Below, piece by piece: positions 45,615 to 54,657 of a stretch of 64,000 nucleotides of DNA (the first letter of the stretch is position 1; each line of letters starts with the position of its first letter). The stretch lies in assembly GCA_945957605.1 (NCBI GenBank), contig CAMFLR010000010.1:186001-250000 (forward strand). Direction: 5' to 3'. The DNA comes from an uncultured Isosphaeraceae bacterium (GTDB lineage Bacteria > Planctomycetota > Planctomycetia > Isosphaerales > Isosphaeraceae). The notes beneath the pieces are model-generated. The model was not told the DNA's origin. It saw nothing but the letters and a program-made list of their open reading frames with translations, and ran no database searches. Position numbers and translations under genes: made by a program.

Positions 45615-45701
45615 GATATTCTTTGTACTTCATGCCAAGTGCGTCACTTCAATTATCTTTTGAGACAAACACCCGCGCCGGATTCCTGAGGATACGTCTC
45701 A

Positions 45702-46178
45702 ATGTCTCATCTCGATTACCGCTGGGAGAATTGGTCCAGCGATTTTGGCGACTCGTACACGGCCCAGACCTGGGATCCGTCGGTTCGTGATCATATCAGC
45801 TTGATTCTCACGCAATTTGGTGAGGCGGTTGCCGCGATCGACTCCGACTTTCCCGACGAGGTTCAATCCGGAACATTCGCCAAGGTTCTCACGGAAACAA
45901 TGCCCCGCTTGGCCCTCGACGACGAGGTGCGCCGGCAAATTCCCGAGGTGATCGCACGATTCTTCGAGTACCTCCAAGAGGAAGGAAAGCTGGGCGAAGG
46001 TAACGACTGGGCCGCGCAGGTGCGTGTGATTGGCAAGTCGTATGCAGAGAGGCTCAAGCCCGGCGGTGTGAAAGGTGTGACGATTCGCCGGCCATCGAAT
46101 ACCTCAGCGGTCGGCCGTAACGACCCTTGCCCCTGCGGCTCGGGGAAGAAGTTCAAGAAGTGCTGCATGACACTCTAA
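45702..46178 (+). CDS. SEC-C motif protein
   Basis: A 158-residue soluble protein with an acidic N-terminal helical part and a C-terminal SEC-C zinc motif, [18 protein letters not shown], as at the end of SecA. In many proteins this short motif binds zinc and can contact SecB or ribosomes. The rest ([35 protein letters not shown]) is unrecognised. ATG 45702 has GAGG about 10 bases upstream. It sits between the VWA gene and the DUF4175-like gene on the same strand but behind a repeat element, so co-transcription with the VWA gene is uncertain. Confidence 0.82.
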   Translation: MSHLDYRWENWSSDFGDSYTAQTWDPSVRDHISLILTQFGEAVAAIDSDFPDEVQSGTFAKVLTETMPRLALDDEVRRQIPEVIARFFEYLQEEGKLGEGNDWAAQVRVIGKSYAERLKPGGVKGVTIRRPSNTSAVGRNDPCPCGSGKKFKKCCMTL

Positions 46179-46276
46179 CGTGATGGTTGGCAGGACGGGG
46201 TGACGAACTCGCTCGCGGGTTCTCGCCAAAGCTTGGATGCTCCTCGCGACTCTACCCTCAACGAGGATTGGCCCCA

Positions 46277-49200
46277 ATGACCACAGCGACTCTGAATCCC
46301 ACCGCCCCACGCGAGATTCGCCGTGCCCTCGGCCGAATCGCCGCGCGGTTGCAGTTCGTCAAGACGCTCAAAGGGATTGGCAGCGTTGCGGTGGTCGCAG
46401 CTCTTGGGGTGATTCTGGGCATGCTCGCTGACTTCGCCTGGCCGCTGCCTTCCATCGCGCGCTGGGGAATCTGGAGTGTGTGGGTCGTCGCGTGCGTGGT
46501 GACTTTTCTTGTCGCTGTTGTTCGTCCGCTAACGCGTTCGGTCGGCGGGCTCGAACTCGCGGCGCTTGCCGAACGAGCCCAGCCCGAGCTGGAAGAACAA
46601 ATCGTTAGCTCCGTCGCATTATTATCTGAAGGTGAAAGAACCCACGGCTCGCGTGCCTTGATTGATGCCCTCACAGCGCAGGCCGTGAACACGGCCAACC
46701 TCATCGACGCCCGCAAGGCAATTTCCGCGGATAAAGCCTGGCAGCGTTTGGCCGTGGGCAGTTTGCTTGCGCTGTTGGTTGCTGGCCCGGCGCTCATCCA
46801 GCCCGATCCCTTCGGCACGCTGGCCCGTCGGTTTCTTGCCCCCTGGGCCGAGCTCGACCGCGTGGGACGCTTTTCCCTCCGCATAAATCCTGGTGACAAA
46901 ACCGTCGCGCTCGGCGCCGATTTGCCGATCAACGCCTGGCTCTCACCTCGCGCAGGATTATCCTTCGGCGCCCTTCCACCCGACACCGCCTGGCTCGAGT
47001 GGGACGACGAAAGCGGTAAGACCACCCGCGTAAGAATGGCGACGAAAGATGCCGGATCGACAGACTCTCGCCAGTTCGAAGCCAAGCTCCCCCGGCTCGC
47101 GAAGTCGGTGCGCTATCGTGTCGTGACCGATCCGGTATCGAGTCGCTACTACCAGATCAACGCCGTCGAGCCGCCGAAGATCGAGTCGATCGTCGCGACC
47201 GTCACACCACCTTCTTACACAAAGCTACCCGCCGCGCCAGCAAAAGATGCCGCGCGGCTGAGCGTCATTGAAGGCAGCACGATCGACTTCAAGATCACGA
47301 CAAACCGCGCAGTGAAATCGCTGGTGCTGGGCTGGCCGACGTTCAATGAGTCGGCGTCTGATTCCCTGAAATCAGCGGAAATTACTCCGAGTGGCGACGG
47401 CAAAACGGGCACGCTGCAAGTTACTGCCGAAATCGCGGGTAATTATACGTTCACGACCGAACTGAAGCAGGACGAACATGGACTCGACGGCCTGCTCGAA
47501 AAACGCAAACTGCTTGTGCGGGCCGATGCTCCTCCTGTTCTGTCCGTCGTGCAAATTGAGGCCAAAGAAATTGGTGCCGAAGATGTGCTCACGATTCCCA
47601 TAGTAGCACGCGATGATTTTGATGTGAGCACAGCCGAGTTGCATTATTCACTCAAACGCGCGAACAGCGATGCCGAACCCGAGACCGGAAAAATCGCAGC
47701 GCCGCTCCGTGGATTGGGAACGATTCGCGCTCAGGGTGATGCGACGCTAGGGCTCAAGCCGCTCTCGCTCAATCCGGGCGATCAGCTTAGTTATCGCGTG
47801 AAAATCGCCGATAATCGCCCTGCGCCGCGAGGGCCGAATATCGTCTGGTCGGACGAAGGTTCGCTCGCCATTGTTGCGAAGGCCGAGCCAATCCTGGCGC
47901 GGCAAGACCGGTTGCATCGCGAGCGAATTCAGGAGCGACTCGAAGAGATCAAAAAGCAAAATACGTTCAATCGTCAGGAGACGATCCAGCTTCGCTACGC
48001 GGCCGATGCCGCACAACGCACAGCCGCAAGCTGGGACAAGTCGAAAGACGCCGCTCTCGCCGAACGCAAGGCGACGGCTCGCAAGGTGGTCGAGGATCTC
48101 AACGCCCTGGCGCGCGACCTCGATGCCGATCCCACGTACAAATCACTCGCTCGCCCCGCGAAGGAAATTGCCGAAGTCGAGGCCGAGGCAAGCCACGACG
48201 CAATCGAAGCCGCAGGCAAGGCGACCGACGCACCCAAACGTCTCGCCGAGCTGAAAGGGGCCGACAATCGGCTCTCGGCCACGCATCAGCGCATTGAAGA
48301 GCTTCAGCGCAAGTTCGAAGCGCTCGCCAAGGCCGACGCCGATCGCCAGAAGCTTCGTGAACTGGCTGCTCGTGAAGAAGCTTTAGCTGCTGAAGCCGCG
48401 CAGGCGGGTGACGATCAAGCCAAGCTCGAAGCCGTGCGTAACGAGCAAGATGAGGTGCGCAAGGAACTTGATGCGCTGGCCAATCAAGCTCCCGAACTGA
48501 AAGCGGGCTTGCTCGAAGCCCAGGCGAAGCAAGCGGCCGAACTCGCGAAGAAAGCACGCGAGTTGGCCGAAAAGCAGCGAGAAGAAGCTCGCAAAACCGG
48601 TGAAGGGACCAAGCGCAAAGAAGCGCTTCAGGAATTGGCTGAGGCGCAGCGACGTCTCGAAATGGATGCCAGGCGGCTCGCACTCGATATCGATCAGCCG
48701 CTCAATGAAAACGGTCGCGCTGGGTTGAATCCGCAGACTTTGCAAAACGCCGTGCCACCCATCGAACGCGGCGAAATTGCGCAGGGGCGTCAGCGGCTTG
48801 AAGAGGCTGAGAATGAATTGCGTCGATTGGCGCGCGACGTGGAAGATGCCCCCGCCGATCCCAAATCATTTGTGCGCCGCTTGATTCAGCGGCAGGAAGA
48901 ATTGTCGCGCCATGTCGGTGAGGCTGTGCGCGAGGCGCGAGGCAAGAACAGCCTCAAGCCCGAGGAACAAAACGAGCTTGTTGAAGCACTCAAACCGCTG
49001 GTTGCCGAGCAGGAAGCGATTCATAAGCTGACCGAAGCGCTCAAGGTTGATGAACCGCGCAAAGGGGCTGTGCGCGATGCCGAGCAAGCTGTGGCTCGGG
49101 CGCTTGAGAATCTGAAAGCCGCGCGGCCGAAGGAAGCGGAGGGACGTCAGAACGAGGCGAAGCAAGCGCTTCAACGATTGGTGCAGGCGCTTCCTGATCC

Positions 49201-51682
49201 CTGGCAGCGCGAGGAGCCGATCCGCAAGAAGCTTGAAGATGCTCGTAGACTGGCTGACGAGTCGATGCGCGATGTCGACCGCCATCTCCGCGAAACTGCT
49301 CCGCAGCCCGGGAAGCCGCACGATGAGGCCAAGGCCGCCGCCGAACTGGCGAACCGGCTCGCACCGCTGGCTCAGAAAGCAAATGAAGCCGCAACGGCAC
49401 TCGCGGCGATGGATGTTCCTGAACGAATGCAGGCGCACGTTGAACGCGCCGAACGTCGCGCCAAGGCACTCGCCGAGGAGATGAAGGCCGTCAAAACGCA
49501 GGCCGATGCACTGGCCAAACTCCCCCCGCGCAAGACCGACGCATTTCGCACGTGGCAAGTCGCCGCGCCGTTCCCCATGGCACAACGCCCGCCATTCTCG
49601 CTCAACGAACCAATCAAACCATCGGCAAAGTTCAAGGGTTTGAAAGGGAAGCCGGTCGAATTCAAGTCGGCCAAAGCGGTCGACGATCAGGGAAAGCTCG
49701 ACCTTGGATCGATCTATAGCAAAGACAGCGATCAATCGGCGTTTGCCTACACCGAGTTGGATAGCCCGGTCGCGGGTACCGCGAAGTTTTCGGTCGGTGC
49801 CGACGATACGCTGATGATCTGGGTAAACGGCAAGCAGGTCTACAAGCTCGATGGCAACCATTCCTACAGCCCCGGCGCTGAGACGTTTGACGTGCTGTTG
49901 CCTAAGGGGATGAGCCGAGTCGTTGTGCGTTGCGGCAATAGCTCGTCGGAATGGATGTTCGGCATGACGGTCGCGTTGCCGCAAGAACATAGTCCGGAGC
50001 TTGCACGTGTTCAAACGTTGCGAGCCGCCTTGCCGCAAGCGGTTGCAGAATCTCGCGCGGCGATGGAGCGCTTGACGCAAAAAGTTCATCATCAAACACC
50101 GTCCGATGAGATCGCGCAGGAGCTTGCGGCCGAGCAGGCGCAGCAGGCGGAAAAGGTCGCGAAACCAGCGGATGCAAAGGCCGATCCCGATCAGGCTCGC
50201 GAAGCCCTCGCCGAACAAAAACGGCTGGCGACGGCCCTGCGATCGCTCAATGTTTCCGATGCGGCGGTGCTTCAAAGCGAGGCTGTGCGACTCGCAGATC
50301 AGGCGGTGAAGAAGCTCGGTGATCCGCAGGCGAAGCCTGAAGAGAAAGTAGCAGCGGCGAATGAAGCGAAAGCCGCAGCGAAGAATCTGGCCGATCGCCT
50401 CACCGACGCGATCACACCGAAAGAAGAAGCCGCCGCACTCACGCGGGCCGAGCGGGCGATGAACGCGGACGACACGCCTGCCGATATCGCAGCGCAGTCG
50501 CGAGATCAGCAGGCAATCGCCGCCGAGGTTGCACGACTTGAAGCCGATACAAAACCTGCCGATCCGGCAAAGGCGGATTCTGGTGCGGTCGAGGCATTAA
50601 CTCGCGCTGCGGAAATCGCTGAACGCGCAACACAACCGGCGAACGATCCCGGCAAACCGAAGCCGACAGCGCGTGACGTCGCCAAGGCGCGCGAGCAAGC
50701 GGCGGCGCGTTTGGGCGAGCTCACCGCACGTCTCTCGGAAAAGCCGATGCTCACACCCGCACCGGCCAAACCTCGCGCCTTGCCCGATGCACCGAAAGAC
50801 CCGGCCGTGGCACCGCTAGCGGCCCGCGCCGCGGAGGTAAAAGCCCTGGCCCAACGTGAGCGGCAGATTCGCGAGAAGTTGCAAGCCGTTCTCGGCGAGC
50901 GGGTGGCACCTCAGGAAGATTTGCACGAAGCGGCCGCTGCGCTTGGGGCAGAGCTAGCCGACCTGCGCGATGAAAGTCGGCAGGTTGGTCCGCACGGTCA
51001 CGGTCATGCAAACGCCGCGGCCGATCTTTTGACGAACCAGGCGCCGCGAGCGATGGAGCAGGGGATTGACCAGCTCGCGCAAGGGCAGCCCGAGCAGGCC
51101 CGCGATAGTCAACGCCGCGCGGCCGATCTCGTCGAGCGAGCCGCTCAAGCTGCCGAGGATCTGGCGCAAGCCTTGAAGCTCGATATCCCCAACGAGGCCG
51201 GGCAGGCCGCCGATCTCCAGCCCGCGCGTGACGCCCTCGCCGAAGCTCGGCAGCAACTCGCGCAGGAAGGAAAGGGGCCAGCCGCCGCACAGGCCGCGAA
51301 TGCCAATGCGCCTCAACAAGGTGCGGCCCACGCATCAACGGGACAGAACGCGTCCCAGTCAATGCAGCGTGCGGCGCAGGCGATGCGCACCGCTGCTCGC
51401 TCGGCCCAGGGCCGCGACTCAAACGGCGAGCCGATGGCGGCGAACGAAGGACAAACACTCGACCCGAAGGATAACGGAGCAGGGGTGGTTGCCGCCGATT
51501 TGACCGAGCTGCAAGCAATGATTCGCCAGAAAACCGGCAAGAGCTGGGGCGACCTGCCCGGCCACCTGCGTACCGAAATCTTGCAGCTTTCCCAAGGGAA
51601 ATATCGCGACGACTACACGCGGCTGATCCAGCTCTACTTCAAAGAAATCGCCTCCGACGCCGCCAAACCCGCAAAGCCATGA
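46277..51682 (+). CDS. Giant DUF4175-like membrane protein with coiled coils and an inserted beta domain
   Basis: An 1801-residue protein, the largest in the window. Two transmembrane helices lie within residues about 30-80, and a third hydrophobic helix is near 155-175, as in DUF4175-like proteins. An Ig-like, beta-rich region spans about 190-530. From about 540 the protein is Ala/Glu/Lys-rich coiled coil. At about residues 1095-1235 a compact beta domain interrupts it (FRTWQVAAPFPM, TLMIWVNGKQVYKLDGNH, VVVRCGNSSSEWMFG), resembling a galactose-binding or PA14-like jelly roll. The rest is again helical. ATG 46277 has GAGG about 11 bases upstream; the longer frame to 46187 is unsupported. It is coupled by an ATGA overlap to the next gene. 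Probable envelope scaffold; function unknown. Confidence 0.82.
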   Translation: MTTATLNPTAPREIRRALGRIAARLQFVKTLKGIGSVAVVAALGVILGMLADFAWPLPSIARWGIWSVWVVACVVTFLVAVVRPLTRSVGGLELAALAERAQPELEEQIVSSVALLSEGERTHGSRALIDALTAQAVNTANLIDARKAISADKAWQRLAVGSLLALLVAGPALIQPDPFGTLARRFLAPWAELDRVGRFSLRINPGDKTVALGADLPINAWLSPRAGLSFGALPPDTAWLEWDDESGKTTRVRMATKDAGSTDSRQFEAKLPRLAKSVRYRVVTDPVSSRYYQINAVEPPKIESIVATVTPPSYTKLPAAPAKDAARLSVIEGSTIDFKITTNRAVKSLVLGWPTFNESASDSLKSAEITPSGDGKTGTLQVTAEIAGNYTFTTELKQDEHGLDGLLEKRKLLVRADAPPVLSVVQIEAKEIGAEDVLTIPIVARDDFDVSTAELHYSLKRANSDAEPETGKIAAPLRGLGTIRAQGDATLGLKPLSLNPGDQLSYRVKIADNRPAPRGPNIVWSDEGSLAIVAKAEPILARQDRLHRERIQERLEEIKKQNTFNRQETIQLRYAADAAQRTAASWDKSKDAALAERKATARKVVEDLNALARDLDADPTYKSLARPAKEIAEVEAEASHDAIEAAGKATDAPKRLAELKGADNRLSATHQRIEELQRKFEALAKADADRQKLRELAAREEALAAEAAQAGDDQAKLEAVRNEQDEVRKELDALANQAPELKAGLLEAQAKQAAELAKKARELAEKQREEARKTGEGTKRKEALQELAEAQRRLEMDARRLALDIDQPLNENGRAGLNPQTLQNAVPPIERGEIAQGRQRLEEAENELRRLARDVEDAPADPKSFVRRLIQRQEELSRHVGEAVREARGKNSLKPEEQNELVEALKPLVAEQEAIHKLTEALKVDEPRKGAVRDAEQAVARALENLKAARPKEAEGRQNEAKQALQRLVQALPDPWQREEPIRKKLEDARRLADESMRDVDRHLRETAPQPGKPHDEAKAAAELANRLAPLAQKANEAATALAAMDVPERMQAHVERAERRAKALAEEMKAVKTQADALAKLPPRKTDAFRTWQVAAPFPMAQRPPFSLNEPIKPSAKFKGLKGKPVEFKSAKAVDDQGKLDLGSIYSKDSDQSAFAYTELDSPVAGTAKFSVGADDTLMIWVNGKQVYKLDGNHSYSPGAETFDVLLPKGMSRVVVRCGNSSSEWMFGMTVALPQEHSPELARVQTLRAALPQAVAESRAAMERLTQKVHHQTPSDEIAQELAAEQAQQAEKVAKPADAKADPDQAREALAEQKRLATALRSLNVSDAAVLQSEAVRLADQAVKKLGDPQAKPEEKVAAANEAKAAAKNLADRLTDAITPKEEAAALTRAERAMNADDTPADIAAQSRDQQAIAAEVARLEADTKPADPAKADSGAVEALTRAAEIAERATQPANDPGKPKPTARDVAKAREQAAARLGELTARLSEKPMLTPAPAKPRALPDAPKDPAVAPLAARAAEVKALAQRERQIREKLQAVLGERVAPQEDLHEAAAALGAELADLRDESRQVGPHGHGHANAAADLLTNQAPRAMEQGIDQLAQGQPEQARDSQRRAADLVERAAQAAEDLAQALKLDIPNEAGQAADLQPARDALAEARQQLAQEGKGPAAAQAANANAPQQGAAHASTGQNASQSMQRAAQAMRTAARSAQGRDSNGEPMAANEGQTLDPKDNGAGVVAADLTELQAMIRQKTGKSWGDLPGHLRTEILQLSQGKYRDDYTRLIQLYFKEIASDAAKPAKP

Positions 51683-52758
51683 TTCTGTCTATGAAGCATT
51701 ACATTCTTATATTTCTGATTCCTTGCGCAATCCTTGCGCTTGTGATTCCTCTGACTGCGCATGGCCAGGATGTGGGAATCAAGCCAAGCACAGCGACCAA
51801 ATCGGCCGCGGCCGATCGCGCGATTCAGAAGGCGCTCGCTTACCTCAAATCGACCCAAAAGCCGGACGGTGGCTGGGATAGCGGGTTCGGCCGCGCCACG
51901 TCGGTCACCTCACTTTCCGTGATGGCGTTCCTCGCTGCCGGTCACGTTCCCGGCGAGCCGGGGCCGTATCGTGAAACGGTTGAGCGAGGGATCAAGTATG
52001 TGATCACAAATCAAAAACCGAATGGGATGCTCACATCGAACACGAGCCACGGGCCGATGTATTGCCATGGCATTAGCACGCTCATGCTGGCCGAGGTTGT
52101 TGGAATGTCGAGCGATCCCACGCTGGCCGAGCAATCGCGTGTGGCTTTGTCGAAGGCAATCGACCTGATCGTCAAGGCGCAGGATTTATCGAAGAGTCCG
52201 TCGCAGGCGGGAGGTTGGCGTTATCAACCGACGAGTCGCGATAGCGATCTGAGCGTGAGCGGCTGGCAGGTGATGGCACTTCGCGCGGCGAAATCGGCGG
52301 GGTGCGTGGTGCCTTCGGGACAGATTGACCGGGCGCTCGAGTACGTCAAAAAGTGCGCGGTGCGCGATGGTGGTGGATTCGGTTATCAACCAGGCGGCGG
52401 GCCAAATAATCCCCGAACGGGGACGGGAATTCTCTCCTTGGAAATTTGTGGCGAGCATGGTTCGACCGAAGCCCTCGCCGGTGCAGAGTATTTGCTCAAA
52501 CACCCGCCGCGGTGGTCGAGCGAGTATTTCTTTTATGAGGCGTACTATTGCTCGCAGGCGACGTTTCAGGTCGGTGACAAGTATTTTTTGAACTACTATC
52601 CCAAGCTCGTGGCGATTTTGCTCGACCATCAAGATCCGGATGGAAGCTGGCTTTCGGGCGACGGTCACGATCGATCGGGCGGGCGAGATTATTGTACGGC
52701 GATGGCGGTTCTTAGCCTTGCGGTTGAATATCGGTATTTGCCGATTTATCAGCGATAA
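51679..52758 (+). CDS. Exported alpha-toroid (prenyltransferase/squalene-cyclase-like) repeat protein
   Basis: A 359-residue protein with an N-terminal signal sequence (KHYILIFLIPCAILALVIPL...AHGQ) and helical repeats of the terpenoid-cyclase/prenyltransferase toroid type, seen as recurring KPDGGW, AGGWRYQ, GGGFGYQPGGG and DPDGSW segments like QW motifs. The cyclase DxDD acid motif is absent, so it is probably not an active squalene cyclase; planctomycete genomes hold many such exported proteins of unknown role. Its ATG overlaps the stop codon of the DUF4175-like gene (ATGA), so the two are translationally coupled. An internal ATG at 51691 is an alternative start. Confidence 0.83.
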   Translation: MILSMKHYILIFLIPCAILALVIPLTAHGQDVGIKPSTATKSAAADRAIQKALAYLKSTQKPDGGWDSGFGRATSVTSLSVMAFLAAGHVPGEPGPYRETVERGIKYVITNQKPNGMLTSNTSHGPMYCHGISTLMLAEVVGMSSDPTLAEQSRVALSKAIDLIVKAQDLSKSPSQAGGWRYQPTSRDSDLSVSGWQVMALRAAKSAGCVVPSGQIDRALEYVKKCAVRDGGGFGYQPGGGPNNPRTGTGILSLEICGEHGSTEALAGAEYLLKHPPRWSSEYFFYEAYYCSQATFQVGDKYFLNYYPKLVAILLDHQDPDGSWLSGDGHDRSGGRDYCTAMAVLSLAVEYRYLPIYQR

Positions 52759-52766
52759 AGATAGTT

Positions 52767-53471
52767 TCAAGAAGCTTGTTGTGGTTTAGATCGAGGCCGA
52801 GACGCACGAGCGACTAGTGCGGCTGTCAAAACGCCGGCGATTGCTCCTGTTGTTGCGCCCGACCCGACGCCATACATCACTTCAGCTTCCGACCAGCCAT
52901 ATTTCCAACGAAGATCGATACCAATCTCGGAGATCGTCGACGAGACAATAGGGATAAGCGCGACCATGGCAACTAGGGCCAACGCCAGAGCAGGGGCGAT
53001 GTAGCGAGATTGCCCTCGACCAGAGCAGAGCCAAACCATTGTTCCCATGAGAGAGACGAGCAGTCCCAGGACGACACCCGCAATTAATCCTGGCACAACA
53101 TATGAGAGGAGCAGTTTACGATTTGAATCCAGCCATTCGACCGGGCTTGGACTCAGGGTTCGTGCGATGAATGACGGGAACAGCCAAAGTAAGAGATAGC
53201 TTGCTGTGAATGTGATGAACAAAACGAGGCTCATCGTGAGCGCTGCACGCCTACCGGCGAGAATACCGAACGTACAAATGCCGCTCGCTGCGCCCGCCAC
53301 TGCGAAGGCGACGCCAAATCCCAGGATCTCGCGGTAAGAGTAAAACCCTCGCGAGAAATCCCATCCCGAGCTGTTTTGCGATGCGAAAGCCACAGCCGCG
53401 AATGCGGCCACGCACGACCACATCGCAGCTCCGAGCAGGCCAGCGTTGCGTTCTCTTCGGGGCAGGGTCAT
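52767..53471 (-). CDS. Polytopic hypothetical membrane protein
   Basis: A 234-residue protein with about six transmembrane helices (AAMWSCVAAFAAVAFAS, GFGVAFAVAGAASGICTFGIL, MSLVLFITFTASYLLLWLF, VVPGLIAGVVLGLLVSLMG, APALALALVAMVALIPIV, and a last Gly-rich GATTGAIAGVLTAALVA). The C-terminus is short and basic. No family recognised. ATG 53471 has GAGG 7 bases upstream, while the longer frame to 53522 lacks a site. It is convergent with the toroid gene, 8 bases apart. Confidence 0.7.
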   Translation of the reverse strand: MTLPRRERNAGLLGAAMWSCVAAFAAVAFASQNSSGWDFSRGFYSYREILGFGVAFAVAGAASGICTFGILAGRRAALTMSLVLFITFTASYLLLWLFPSFIARTLSPSPVEWLDSNRKLLLSYVVPGLIAGVVLGLLVSLMGTMVWLCSGRGQSRYIAPALALALVAMVALIPIVSSTISEIGIDLRWKYGWSEAEVMYGVGSGATTGAIAGVLTAALVARASRPRSKPQQAS

Positions 53472-53606
53472 TGGGATTCCTCGGATCGTCGGCAAAGGCC
53501 TTTGCGCGATCGAATCGGCCAATTGCCACGCTATGCTAAAACGATCGATAAGACCCGAGTAGCCTGTGCTCTTTTTACCTCATGAAAGTCGCACCGATAA
53601 GGCCGT

Positions 53607-54122
53607 TCACGCTTCAGTCAAGAGGTACATCCGCTGCCCTGCGGTTGCCTTGTGGGCGAGCGCAGCGATTGGAGCGAGTATCTCCGATTCCTGGTTGATC
53701 GGGCTGGAAATGTGAAAAACTTGCAGAGGCAATTCTTGCAGTGTTGCATCCGACGACGGCGGGCTGTAAATGGCGAATTCCCATGATCCGTCCACGCTGG
53801 CTGCCTTCAAGAGTGGACCGACAGTCGCTTCAGTCAAGCCCTTCGCCGCCCAATGAGCGCAGGCGCGGACGAACTCGGGAAGACGCCGTTCGAGGTAATC
53901 TTCGTAGCGGCCTTCAATAGTAGCCACTTGGTAATTGCGAGGAGGCTCCAAGTCTGAATCTCCGGGCCATTCGGGCTCGCGGCTCTCGACAATGATCAAC
54001 TCACCCGTGAAAGGATTCCGGCGTTCGCGCCGGACCGGCTGCGGCAATGGCAGGCGCCAATCGGGAAATCCGAGGAGCAATTCTCCAGGTGTGCAGAGGA
54101 AAAACGTGGTGTAGATCGCCAT
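53607..54122 (-). CDS. WRLPLP-family unknown protein, copy 1
   Basis: A 171-residue soluble protein of an unknown family that occurs twice in this window. The N-terminal signature is FPDWRLPLPQPVRRERRNPF followed by TGELIIVESREPEWPGDSD. The second copy at 62.5-63.2 kb has FPGWRLPLP...NPFTQTPVTFHTWDPG, and both end in a similar helix plus strand (ILAPIAALAHKATAGQRMYLL here, ALRRIRALAAEASRSGGHLFI there). ATG 54122 has GAGG 9 bases upstream. It follows the 126-residue gene by 32 bases and is probably in one operon with it. No enzyme motif, signal peptide or membrane segment is seen. Confidence 0.62.
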   Translation of the reverse strand: MAIYTTFFLCTPGELLLGFPDWRLPLPQPVRRERRNPFTGELIIVESREPEWPGDSDLEPPRNYQVATIEGRYEDYLERRLPEFVRACAHWAAKGLTEATVGPLLKAASVDGSWEFAIYSPPSSDATLQELPLQVFHISSPINQESEILAPIAALAHKATAGQRMYLLTEA

Positions 54123-54154
54123 ACGCCTCATCCTCTTAGTGCGAAAAAGTCTCT

Positions 54155-54535
54155 TTAGGCTCGTATGGAATACCCTACTGTTGCAACTTCGTACTGCTTA
54201 CGACCTAACTCGTATCCGGCAGGAAAAATCACGGGCCACTCGCGCGAGACCAACCACTCCGAAAACGCGATCATACTGTCTTCCGAAACAGGGAACGCAC
54301 CGTTCCACCGGCAAATTTGTTGCCGCCATTCAACAGTGAGTTCGTAATGGTCGTTCGTGGGGACTGATAGAACTCCTGCTAAGACCGATCGCCTCAGGCA
54401 ATCAGCCAACTCCGAATAGCTCGGGGCAGCGGCGCGATTGACAAATGTGTAAGCGTGGACTAATTGTGTTAAACCGCAACCGTTAACGGGAAGGGACCAC
54501 AAGATATATCCATCCAGCTCCGTAAATCGCACCAT
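54155..54535 (-). CDS. Hypothetical protein, possible winged-helix fold
   Basis: A 126-residue soluble protein. The first 75 residues have a winged-helix-like order: helix with LDGYILWSLPV, then TQLVHAYTFVNRAA, then YSELADCLRRSVLAGVLSV and a two-strand wing NDHYELTVEW. The rest is Trp-rich (FSEWLVSREWPVIFPAGYELG). If it binds DNA it could regulate the operon with the WRLPLP gene that follows, but that is inference. No strong Shine-Dalgarno is seen at ATG 54535. Confidence 0.58.
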   Translation of the reverse strand: MVRFTELDGYILWSLPVNGCGLTQLVHAYTFVNRAAAPSYSELADCLRRSVLAGVLSVPTNDHYELTVEWRQQICRWNGAFPVSEDSMIAFSEWLVSREWPVIFPAGYELGRKQYEVATVGYSIRA

Positions 54536-54565
54536 TTCTGCCGGTGTCGCTCACTTGAGATTCGA

Positions 54566-54614
54566 TAAATAAAAATCGGGACGATGACGGCTGTCGCATC
54601 CGTCCATCGTCCCG
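54566..54614 (-). terminator. Rho-independent terminator of HtrA-like protease gene
   Basis: On the minus strand CGGGACGATG and CATCGTCCCG form a perfect 10-base stem (54577-54614), with an inner ACGG/CCGT pair, followed directly by ATTTTTATTT. It lies 44 bases past the protease stop codon. This is the clearest intrinsic terminator in the window. Confidence 0.85.
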
Positions 54615-54657
54615 AACGAAGTCATCACATCATTTGGAGATCGAGGCTTGCTCGGCC

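Noticed and set aside
48866-50275. Minus-strand open frame of 469 codons inside the DUF4175-like gene
   Set aside because: Antisense shadow; composition (runs of Arg, Leu, Phe, Cys) is typical of reverse reading of Ala/Glu/Lys coiled coil.
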